Shown here: positions 58,020 to 64,000 of the stretch, piece by piece
Numbering within the stretch: position 1 is the first letter of the stretch
Layout: each line of letters begins with the position of its first letter
Notes under the pieces: model-generated
Databases searched by the model: none
What the model was told of the DNA's origin: nothing
What the model saw: only the letters and a program-made list of their open reading frames with translations
Program-made: the position numbers and the translations under genes
Origin: Paludibacteraceae bacterium
Lineage (GTDB): Bacteria; Bacteroidota; Bacteroidia; Bacteroidales; Paludibacteraceae
Reading direction: 5' to 3'
Assembly (NCBI GenBank): GCA_017509715.1
Contig: JAFWOU010000019.1
Coordinates: 62,001 to 126,000 of the forward strand
Length of the DNA stretch: 64,000 bases

Positions 58020-58487
58020 ATGATGAGAAAATTGCTTTCTATATTGTTCCTCTCCGTGTTGCTGGCCTCCTGCACCGGCAACACCGTCTACTCCGAGTTC
58101 CACGCCGTAGCCGACCAGGCCTGGCAACGCGACAGCGTCTGCCACTTCCGCTTCCATATCGACGATACGGCGGCCGTCTACCAGCTCCGCATACATATCA
58201 ACCATCGTGAGACCTATCCCTACCAGAATATATGGCTCTTCATCGATGATCCCGCTCGCACGGAAATGCCGCAGGATACGCTCCTCTTCTATCTGGCTAA
58301 CGACCGTGGCGAGTGGCTCGGACGCGGCAAGAACGGCATTATCGAGATGAATATGCTCTATCAGGAAGAACGCCTCTTCCCCGACACGGGCTACTATACC
58401 ATCTCTATCGCCCACGGCATGCGCGACACCGCCCTGCGTGGCATAGAGAATGTCGGTTTTGAACTGCTGAAGTATGGGAAAGAATAA
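58020..58487 (+). CDS. gldH: Gliding/T9SS lipoprotein GldH
   Basis: A 155-residue lipoprotein (lipobox LLASC, Cys18). The mature domain VYSEFHAVADQAWQRD…CHFRFHIDDTAAVYQLRIHINHR… and the tail GIENVGFELLKYGKE match GldH. GldH is a T9SS/gliding accessory lipoprotein at the outer membrane. It overlaps trmB by 14 bases. Confidence 0.88.
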   Translation: MMRKLLSILFLSVLLASCTGNTVYSEFHAVADQAWQRDSVCHFRFHIDDTAAVYQLRIHINHRETYPYQNIWLFIDDPARTEMPQDTLLFYLANDRGEWLGRGKNGIIEMNMLYQEERLFPDTGYYTISIAHGMRDTALRGIENVGFELLKYGKE

Positions 58488-59247
58488 GCTCAAGAAATTT
58501 GCCGAGATGGAGACATTCCAGAATGTCTTCCAGTGCGGCGCACGCGAATTAGGAGGCCGTCAGCCTTCAGAAGTCAGCCTTCAGAAGCATCCTATGGCCG
58601 GCCATTGGCGCGAGCAGTTCTTCCATAATGATAAGCCTATCGTGCTCGAACTCGGCTGCGGACGGGGGGAATATACCGTCGGTCTGGCCCGTAAGTACCC
58701 CGACCGCAACTTCATCGGCGTCGATATCAAGGGCGCCCGTATGTGGGCCGGCGCCAAAGAGGCTACCCTGGACGGCCTCCGGAACGTGGCCTTTCTGCGC
58801 ACCAATATCGAGATCATCACCGCCTTCTTCGCCCCTGACGAAGTGGACGAGATATGGATCACCTTCTGCGACCCGCAGATGAAGAAGGCAACCAAGCGAC
58901 TGACCTCCACCTGGTTTATGCAGCGCTACCAACGTATCGTGCGTCCCGGCGGACTGATCCACCTCAAGACCGACAGCCCTTTCCTATATACCTATACGCG
59001 CGAAATGCTGCGGCTCAATCCCTATCCCGTCCTTGCGGATACCGACGACCTCTATGCCTGTGAGCAATATCCCGACGCGCAGTCGCTCAAGACCCACTAC
59101 GAGCGCCAGTGGCTCGATCGCGGCATGCGCATCAAGTACCTGGCGTGGTCGCTCACGCCCCTTGCCTCTTGGGAAGAACCTACCGTGGAGATAGAGCACG
59201 ACACCTATCGGTCGTACGGAAGAAACTATACAACTAAGCCGGAATAG
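58474..59247 (+). CDS. trmB: tRNA (guanine-N7-)-methyltransferase
   Basis: A 257-residue enzyme making m7G46 in tRNA. The SAM motif LELGCGRGEYT (about 57-67), ITFCDPQMKKATKRL (about 128-142, the catalytic FxDPW-like block) and HLKTDSPFLYTY (about 168-179) are visible. The N-terminal REL…PSEVSLQKH is encoded by a four-word repeat. Its stop codon lies inside its own terminator hairpin. Confidence 0.94.
   Translation: MGKNKLKKFAEMETFQNVFQCGARELGGRQPSEVSLQKHPMAGHWREQFFHNDKPIVLELGCGRGEYTVGLARKYPDRNFIGVDIKGARMWAGAKEATLDGLRNVAFLRTNIEIITAFFAPDEVDEIWITFCDPQMKKATKRLTSTWFMQRYQRIVRPGGLIHLKTDSPFLYTYTREMLRLNPYPVLADTDDLYACEQYPDAQSLKTHYERQWLDRGMRIKYLAWSLTPLASWEEPTVEIEHDTYRSYGRNYTTKPE
58556..58587. repeat. 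Four-word element, word CTTCAGA (TTCTGAA/GGCTGAC), inside trmB
   Basis: On the minus strand base + TTCTGAA, GGCTGAC, TTCTGAA, GGCTGAC + GGC, 32 bases, in frame in the poorly conserved N-terminal part. Confidence 0.93.
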
Positions 59248-59259
59248 CCGGCTTTTTTT
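59236..59259 (+). terminator. Terminator overlapping the end of trmB
   Basis: AAGCCGG (59236-59242) pairs with CCGGCTT (59248-59254), then T-run. The trmB TAG is in the loop. Confidence 0.88.
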
Positions 59260-59265
59260 GTAGAT

Positions 59266-60168
59266 TTATTTCATGTGTCCGTAGTTGATGTAGCGGCACT
59301 TCTCGCAGGTGCGCCAGCGATAAGCTACGGTGACGCCCACCTGAAACCATCCGTCGTTCCAGTGGATCTGTTGCTTGCCATAGCGGTCGGTATATGTTCC
59401 GAAGATACCTCCGAGTTCTACACCCGCTGTATTCTGCGACGCGGCCAGCGGCCATGCATCCAGGTTCATGTAGTGGGTATCTACCACTCCCTCCTGCAGC
59501 ATGATTTCGGCCGAGAGAGTCCATGCCGGTGTCAGCGCCCAACTATAGCCGATACCCAGTTGCACCATCGGCAGAAAGCCTACCGTACTGCCGCTTAGCG
59601 CTTCGCGCGTCTTCTGCGACGTGCCCTCGTGCCGCGCCATGTAGTAGAACTCATAGTTGGTGATGATGCTGGTCGTCAGGGCCACACCGCCGTATAGATA
59701 CAGTCCTATCGTGCTGAACGGATAGTACTCTACGCCCACCGAGGGCTGGAACAGTACCGACTTAAACTTACGATAGTCGTCGCGTGGCGGGTCCAGCAGG
59801 TCAAACTTGGCCTTGTTGTTGCCGTTCAACGTACCGCCCATCAGTCCGAATCGCATATTACAGTGGTTGCCTACCGGTAGCAAATATGCAAACAGTAGGC
59901 TTCCACCATAACTCATGTTTTCCTTGTTGAATCCCCCTGAGAATGCGACGCCTTCGTTATCTACGTCGCCGAAATAGTACATTGCGTTGGCACTCAGACT
60001 CACACCGTGTGACACAAAATAGTTCTTGCTCGTGAATAGACCCGTGTGCTTGTTAGGCCGCGCGGTCCACACCATTCTATCCCTCACTTTTCGCTTCGCC
60101 ATAGCCGCAGGGGGAAAGGCTATGAGCATGCCCAGAAGGAGCAAAACCAGTGTTTTTGTGCTTTTCAT
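59266..60168 (-). CDS. Outer-membrane beta-barrel protein
   Basis: A 300-residue protein with signal peptide (…LLLLGMLIAFPPAAMA) and barrel strands (VSLSANAMYYFGDVDN, YGGSLLFAYLLPV, LYLYGGVALTTS, FLPMVQLGIGYSWAL, AGVELGGIFG, FQVGVTVAYRW). The YYFGD…start pattern recalls the DUF6089/PorG-type barrels of the T9SS, but I cannot confirm this. Own promoter. Confidence 0.75.
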   Translation of the reverse strand: MKSTKTLVLLLLGMLIAFPPAAMAKRKVRDRMVWTARPNKHTGLFTSKNYFVSHGVSLSANAMYYFGDVDNEGVAFSGGFNKENMSYGGSLLFAYLLPVGNHCNMRFGLMGGTLNGNNKAKFDLLDPPRDDYRKFKSVLFQPSVGVEYYPFSTIGLYLYGGVALTTSIITNYEFYYMARHEGTSQKTREALSGSTVGFLPMVQLGIGYSWALTPAWTLSAEIMLQEGVVDTHYMNLDAWPLAASQNTAGVELGGIFGTYTDRYGKQQIHWNDGWFQVGVTVAYRWRTCEKCRYINYGHMK

Positions 60169-60193
60169 TCGGTTGTGTTTTGTTTCCAGCGTG

Positions 60194-60225
60194 CAAAGTT
60201 ACGAAAAATATTTCGTATTTGCAAA
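60194..60225 (-). promoter_or_regulatory. Bacteroidota promoter for the barrel gene at 60168
   Basis: Minus-strand TTTG, 20 bases, TAACTTTG (plus CAAAGTTA 60194-60201). It fills the gap after gpmI. Confidence 0.72.
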
Positions 60226-60254
60226 CATTTTGTTGCTTTTTTGCGACGAATTGC

Positions 60255-61796
60255 CTAATCTTGTATCAAATTCCGGCCTGTCATCTCTGCCGGCTGCTCA
60301 ATACCCAGTATATGACATATACTCGGCGCCACGTCGGCCAGGATGCCATCCGATACTTTTGCGTCCGTATGATCCTTTGAGATATACACAAACGGCACGG
60401 GGTTCAGTGAGTGGGCCGTATTGGGCGTTCCGTCCGCATTGATGGCGTTGTCGCAGTTGCCGTGGTCGGCTATCACGATGATCTCGTAGCCGTTCTCCAG
60501 CGCCGCCTCGATCACCTTGTTAGAGCACTCGTCGATCGTCTTCACCGCCTTCTCGATAGCCTCGTATACACCCGTATGACCTACCATGTCGCCGTTCGCG
60601 AAGTTCAGCGTGATATAGTCAAATTTCTGCGATTTGATCGCGTCTACCAGGGCTACCGTCACCTCCGGCGCACTCATCTCCGGCTTCATGTCGTAGGTCG
60701 GCACCTTCGGACTCGGGATCAGGATACGCTCCTCGCCCGGGTACTCAGCTTCGCGGCCGCCGTTGAAGAAGAAGGTCACGTGCGCAAACTTCTCGGTCTC
60801 CGCAATACGCAACTGCTTCATGCCCAGACGGCTTACCACCTCGCCCAGCGTGTTCTTCACGTTCTCTTTCGGGAACAGGATATGCAGGCCCTGGAAGCTG
60901 CTGTCGTACGGCGTCATGCAGCAGTAGTGCAGACCGGGGATAGTCTTCATGCCCTGCTCCGGCATGTCTTGCTGCGTCAGCACGATGGTGATCTCCTTGG
61001 CGCGGTCGTTGCGGTAGTTGAAGAAGATCACTACGTCGCCTTCCCCGATGCGGCCGTCGCAGGTGGCGTTCACCAGCGGCTCCATGAATTCGTCGGTATC
61101 CTTCTTTTCCTCGGTGTGACGGTCGTAGCAGCCCTGTACGGCAGCGACCATGTCGCCATCCGTAACCTGTAACCCCTTACCCGTAACCAATTGATCATAA
61201 GCCACCTTGATACGCTCCCATCGTTTGTCGCGGTCCATGGCGTAGAAGCGGCCGATGATCGAGGCGATATGGGCACCCGTCTGGTCGCATACGCCCTGCA
61301 GTTGCTCGATGAAGCCCTTGCCGCTACGCGGGTCGGTGTCACGGCCGTCCATGAAGCAGTGTACAAAGGTCTTCTCAGCCACACCATACTCTTTAGCGAT
61401 CTCCACCAGTTTAAACAGGTGGTCCAGGCTCGAGTGCACACCGCCGTTCGAGCACAGACCCATGATATGCAACTTCTTGCCCTCGGCCTTGGCAGCCTCG
61501 TAAGCCGCCTTGATCTCGGGGTTCTGCATGATCGAATTGTCGCGAATCGATCGGTTGATCTTCACCAGGTCTTGATATACGACGCGGCCGGCACCTATGT
61601 TCAGGTGACCTACCTCCGAGTTACCCATCTGACCGTCCGGCAGACCTACGCTCTCGCCGCAGGCCTGCAGCTGCGAGTGCGGGTATTTTGCCAACAGTGC
61701 GTCCCAGTGGGGCGTCGGGGTTACGCTGATGACGTCGGCCTTGCTCTTGTTGCCAATGCCCCAGCCATCCAGAATCATTAATAATGCTTTGCTCAT
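60255..61796 (-). CDS. gpmI: 2,3-bisphosphoglycerate-independent phosphoglycerate mutase
   Basis: A 513-residue Mn-dependent glycolytic mutase. LMILDGWG (about 5-12) and [13 protein letters not shown] (about 60-72, the phosphoserine) open the phosphatase domain; VIADHGNCD near residue 447 completes it. ATG 61796 is chosen, since upstream codons enter the promoter. Residues in VTGKGLQVT (about 204-212) are encoded by a four-word repeat in the transferase-domain linker. Confidence 0.96.
   Translation of the reverse strand: MSKALLMILDGWGIGNKSKADVISVTPTPHWDALLAKYPHSQLQACGESVGLPDGQMGNSEVGHLNIGAGRVVYQDLVKINRSIRDNSIMQNPEIKAAYEAAKAEGKKLHIMGLCSNGGVHSSLDHLFKLVEIAKEYGVAEKTFVHCFMDGRDTDPRSGKGFIEQLQGVCDQTGAHIASIIGRFYAMDRDKRWERIKVAYDQLVTGKGLQVTDGDMVAAVQGCYDRHTEEKKDTDEFMEPLVNATCDGRIGEGDVVIFFNYRNDRAKEITIVLTQQDMPEQGMKTIPGLHYCCMTPYDSSFQGLHILFPKENVKNTLGEVVSRLGMKQLRIAETEKFAHVTFFFNGGREAEYPGEERILIPSPKVPTYDMKPEMSAPEVTVALVDAIKSQKFDYITLNFANGDMVGHTGVYEAIEKAVKTIDECSNKVIEAALENGYEIIVIADHGNCDNAINADGTPNTAHSLNPVPFVYISKDHTDAKVSDGILADVAPSICHILGIEQPAEMTGRNLIQD
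61160..61187. repeat. Four-word element, word CCGTAAC, inside gpmI
   Basis: CCGTAAC, CTGTAAC, CCCTTAC, CCGTAAC in frame; the same word family as 1682, 13236, 38477 and 41636. Confidence 0.9.
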
Positions 61797-61850
61797 ATGC
61801 TTGTTTGTTTTTTTAGTTTCTTCTGTCGGTTTGCTATGCAAAAAGGAATA

Positions 61851-61882
61851 CAAAAGTACTGCTTTTTTCTGATATACGCAAA
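61851..61882 (-). promoter_or_regulatory. Bacteroidota promoter for gpmI
   Basis: Minus-strand TTTG, 20 bases beginning CGTATATC, TACTTTTG (plus CAAAAGTA 61851-61858). Divergent from the mrp promoter. Confidence 0.85.
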
Positions 61883-61888
61883 TTTTTC

Positions 61889-61919
61889 TTGCATTTTCCA
61901 ATTATTTTTTGTAATTTTG
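61889..61919 (+). promoter_or_regulatory. Bacteroidota promoter for mrp
   Basis: TTG 61889-61891, 20 bases, TAATTTTG 61912-61919. The expected start lies about 20 bases before the proposed TTG start codon. Confidence 0.75.
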
Positions 61920-61946
61920 CAGCCGTTTTTAAAAAATTATACCGTT

Positions 61947-62993
61947 TTGTATCCACAGCAAGTAATAGATGCCCTGCGCCATGTGCGCTACCCGGGTACC
62001 GGTCAGGACCTGGTGGAGAGTGGCATGCTCGAGGACGATATCCGTATCTCGGGTTTTGAGGTCTCGTTCTCCCTGATTTTTCCCAAGGACAACGACCCGT
62101 TCATGAAGTCCGTCATCCGCGCTTCAGAAGTGGCGCTCCAGACCTACATCGACCCCAACGTCTCCGCCAAGATCCATCCGAAGTTCAAAGCAGAAAGCCG
62201 AAAGCCGAATGCTGAAAGCCCTGCCATCCGTGCTGCGCACGTCATCGCCATCCATAGCGGCAAGGGCGGCGTCGGTAAGTCCACCGTGGCGGCCAACCTG
62301 GCTATCGCCTTGGCCAACCGCGGCTATCGCGTCGGCCTCCTGGATGCCGATATCCACGGTCCGTCCATGCCTAAGATGTTCCATACCGAGGACTGCCGTC
62401 CCGTGTCGGTCGAGGAGGACGGACGCACGCTGATCGAGCCCATCGAGCAGTACGGCATACGCATGCTTTCTATCGGTTTCTTCGTCGATCCCGAGCAGGC
62501 GGTCATCTGGCGTGGCGGCATGGCTTCCAATGCTATCAAGCAGCTTATCCAGGATGCGCATTGGGGCGAACTCGACTATTTCCTGATCGACCTGCCGCCA
62601 GGCACCAGCGATATCCACCTCACGCTCATCTCGGCCCTGCAGCTCACGGGCGTCATCGTTGTCACTACGCCGCAGCCCGTGGCCCTGGTCGATGCACGCA
62701 AGGGCGTGGAGATGTTCCGCAACGAGAAGGTGCGCGTACCTATCCTCGGTCTCATCGAGAATATGGCGTGGTTCACGCCGGCCGAACTGCCTGAGAATCG
62801 CTATTATATCTTCGGGCGCGACGGAGGCCGTCAGTTGGCCGAGGAACTACAAGTTCCCCTGCTGGGTCAGATACCGCTCGTGCAGTCCATCCGCGAGGGT
62901 GGCGACCTGGGTACCCCGATCGCCATGCAGACCGGCCATCCCGCTGCCGCTATGTTCGATGAAATCGCCAATAAGCTGATAGCTGAAGGCTGA
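61947..62993 (+). CDS. mrp: Mrp/NBP35-family Fe-S carrier ATPase (ApbC)
   Basis: A 348-residue protein with an N-terminal MIP18/DUF59 domain (about 1-75) and a P-loop ATPase: HSGKGGVGKST (about 95-105) is the deviant Walker A. TTG 61947 is proposed: the promoter excludes upstream ATGs, no in-frame ATG occurs before conserved residues, and the family normally begins …LYPQ. The linker KAESRKPNAES between the two domains is encoded by a four-word repeat, and a second element supplies the TGA stop. Confidence 0.9.
   Translation: MYPQQVIDALRHVRYPGTGQDLVESGMLEDDIRISGFEVSFSLIFPKDNDPFMKSVIRASEVALQTYIDPNVSAKIHPKFKAESRKPNAESPAIRAAHVIAIHSGKGGVGKSTVAANLAIALANRGYRVGLLDADIHGPSMPKMFHTEDCRPVSVEEDGRTLIEPIEQYGIRMLSIGFFVDPEQAVIWRGGMASNAIKQLIQDAHWGELDYFLIDLPPGTSDIHLTLISALQLTGVIVVTTPQPVALVDARKGVEMFRNEKVRVPILGLIENMAWFTPAELPENRYYIFGRDGGRQLAEELQVPLLGQIPLVQSIREGGDLGTPIAMQTGHPAAAMFDEIANKLIAEG
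62189..62216. repeat. Four-word element, word AGCCGAA, inside mrp
   Basis: AGCAGAA, AGCCGAA, AGCCGAA, TGCTGAA then AGC (32 bases as 62188-62219), exactly at the boundary of the DUF59 and ATPase domains. Confidence 0.95.
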
Positions 62994-63001
62994 TAGCTGA
63001 A
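62974..63001. repeat. Four-word element, word AGCTGAT/AGCTGAA, at the mrp-MATE junction
   Basis: AGCTGAT, AGCTGAA, GGCTGAT, AGCTGAA then AGC (32 bases as 62973-63004). It encodes the last residues and the TGA of mrp and ends 6 bases before the next ATG. Confidence 0.95.
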
Positions 63002-63010
63002 AGCCCAATT

Positions 63011-64000
63011 ATGAGTAGAACCGCCGAACTTGGAACAGCCCCTGTGCGTCGACTTCTCTGGAAGTACGCCATGCCCGCCATCATCGCGATGACGGCCACT
63101 TCGCTGTACAATATCGTCGATTCCATCTATATCGGCCACGGCTGCGGTGCCTTGGCACTGGGTGCTCTCACGGTGTCCAAACCCTTCATGGATATCTGTG
63201 CCGCCTTCGGTAGTCTGGTGGGCGTAGGTGCGTCCTCGCTGCTGGCTATCTACCTGGGTGAGAAGGACTACGACCGCGCCAACCGCGTGCTGGGCAACGT
63301 GATCGTGATGAATGTCATCCTCTCGGCTATCGTCATGGCCGTGGGTCTCATCTGGCTCGATCCTATTCTCATGGCCTTCGGCGCCAGCGAGAATACCCTG
63401 GAGTATGCGCACGAGTACATGGAGATCATCCTTTATGGCAATATCCTGACCCATATCTATTTCGGCCTCAATGCCATGCTGCGGTCGGCCGGTCATCCGC
63501 GCTTCTCCATGACGGCTACTATCGTGGCCGTGAGCATGAATATCGTGCTGGATCCTATCTTTATCTTCGGACTGGATATGGGCGTACGCGGAGCGGCTTT
63601 GGCTACCGTATTGAGCCAGGCCGTGGCGGTTGTTTGGCAGATGACTAAGTTCTGCGACCGCAACGAATTAGTCCGGTTCCATCGGGGAATATGGCGTCTG
63701 AATCGTGAGATCACGGGCCGTGCTATCGCGATCGGCATGTCGCCCTTCTTGTATAATATCGCCCATTGCTTTGTGGTCATCATCATCAACAACCAGCTCA
63801 TCCGTTTCGGCGGCGACCTGGCTATCGCGTCCTATGGCGTCATCAATCGCCTTACCTTCGTCTTCGCCATGATCGTCATGGGCCTCAACCAGGGTATGCA
63901 ACCTATCGCGGGTTATAACTACGGTGCCCGCCGGTACGACCGCGTCTTGCGTTCCTTCCGCCTCACCTGCATATGTGCTACGGCCGTCATGGGCGTGGTC
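63011..64000 (+). CDS. MATE-family efflux transporter (partial, runs off window)
   Basis: At least 330 residues, open to the window end. MSRTAELGTAPVRRLLWKYAMPAIIAMTATSLYNIVDSIYIG is the typical N-terminus of the MATE branch with DinF/MepA-like members (split here across about 1-42). About nine membrane segments are visible, and a second half starts near residue 235 (GMSPFLYNIAH). Unlike the pump at 10427, it follows mrp directly and is probably co-transcribed with it. Confidence 0.92.
   Translation, partial: MSRTAELGTAPVRRLLWKYAMPAIIAMTATSLYNIVDSIYIGHGCGALALGALTVSKPFMDICAAFGSLVGVGASSLLAIYLGEKDYDRANRVLGNVIVMNVILSAIVMAVGLIWLDPILMAFGASENTLEYAHEYMEIILYGNILTHIYFGLNAMLRSAGHPRFSMTATIVAVSMNIVLDPIFIFGLDMGVRGAALATVLSQAVAVVWQMTKFCDRNELVRFHRGIWRLNREITGRAIAIGMSPFLYNIAHCFVVIIINNQLIRFGGDLAIASYGVINRLTFVFAMIVMGLNQGMQPIAGYNYGARRYDRVLRSFRLTCICATAVMGVV

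Overview
The window is one contiguous stretch of a Bacteroidales-type chromosome (phylum Bacteroidota). The evidence is: promoters of the Bacteroidota type (TTTG, about 20 bases, TAnnTTTG); almost no Shine-Dalgarno sites; a fused SecDF; GldB, GldH and a GldJ/GldK-like lipoprotein together with a type IX secretion (T9SS) cargo; a serine palmitoyltransferase-like enzyme beside a reductase (sphingolipids); and a folP-dacA pair. The species cannot be named from sequence alone, but a T9SS-positive Bacteroidales lineage fits best.

Layout. 0-1.7 kb: end of a glycosyltransferase cluster. 1.7-16.4 kb: housekeeping and envelope genes (Ca2+/cation antiporter, ychF, mdh, spt-SDR-ldcA-phosphoethanolamine transferase, MATE pump, pepD, secDF). 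16.5-21.7 kb: a gene-poor accessory stretch with a two-gene micro-operon, gtrA, two low-GC lipoproteins, a long inverted repeat and an island of small hairpins. 21.7-26.8 kb: a two-gene surface operon with a 1389-residue T9SS cargo built of repeated modules. 26.8-38.4 kb: rsmA-corA, nadA, tRNA-Met, crcB, metG, dacA-folP, GldJ-like, gcvH, and two related structured RNA candidates. 38.5-53.0 kb: a long co-directional leftward run, mreBCD-mrdA-rodA-mnmG-apt-uvrC-tsaE-lolD-gldB-sufS-nuclease, with a perfect parS site between mnmG and apt. 53.2-64 kb: tRNA-Asn, sugar/adenosine kinase, plsC, HIT, holB-PSP1-gldH-trmB, gpmI, mrp and a second MATE pump that runs off the end.

The most unusual feature is a family of about 30 short repeat elements spread over the whole window. 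Nearly all have the same frame: four (sometimes eight or more) near-identical words of 7 or 8 bases, with a different word at different loci (AGTCGAA, AGCTGAA, GGGTTAC, AATTGAA, AACGACC, AGTTGATT and others). They lie exactly in stop-to-start junctions, where they often supply the stop or start codon. They also lie at promoter -33 regions and, in frame, in loops or linkers of ordinary enzymes (PepD, RsmA, LdcA, Mrp, TrmB, GpmI, GtrA, a Ca2+ antiporter). I do not recognise a described family for them.

Two further signals stand out. Promoters share a conserved spacer beyond the known boxes. Two ~100-nt RNA candidates share a promoter type, fold and a CCTCCTCTCC segment. A parS site and a cluster of DnaA-box-like 9-mers suggest, but do not prove, that the replication origin is near.
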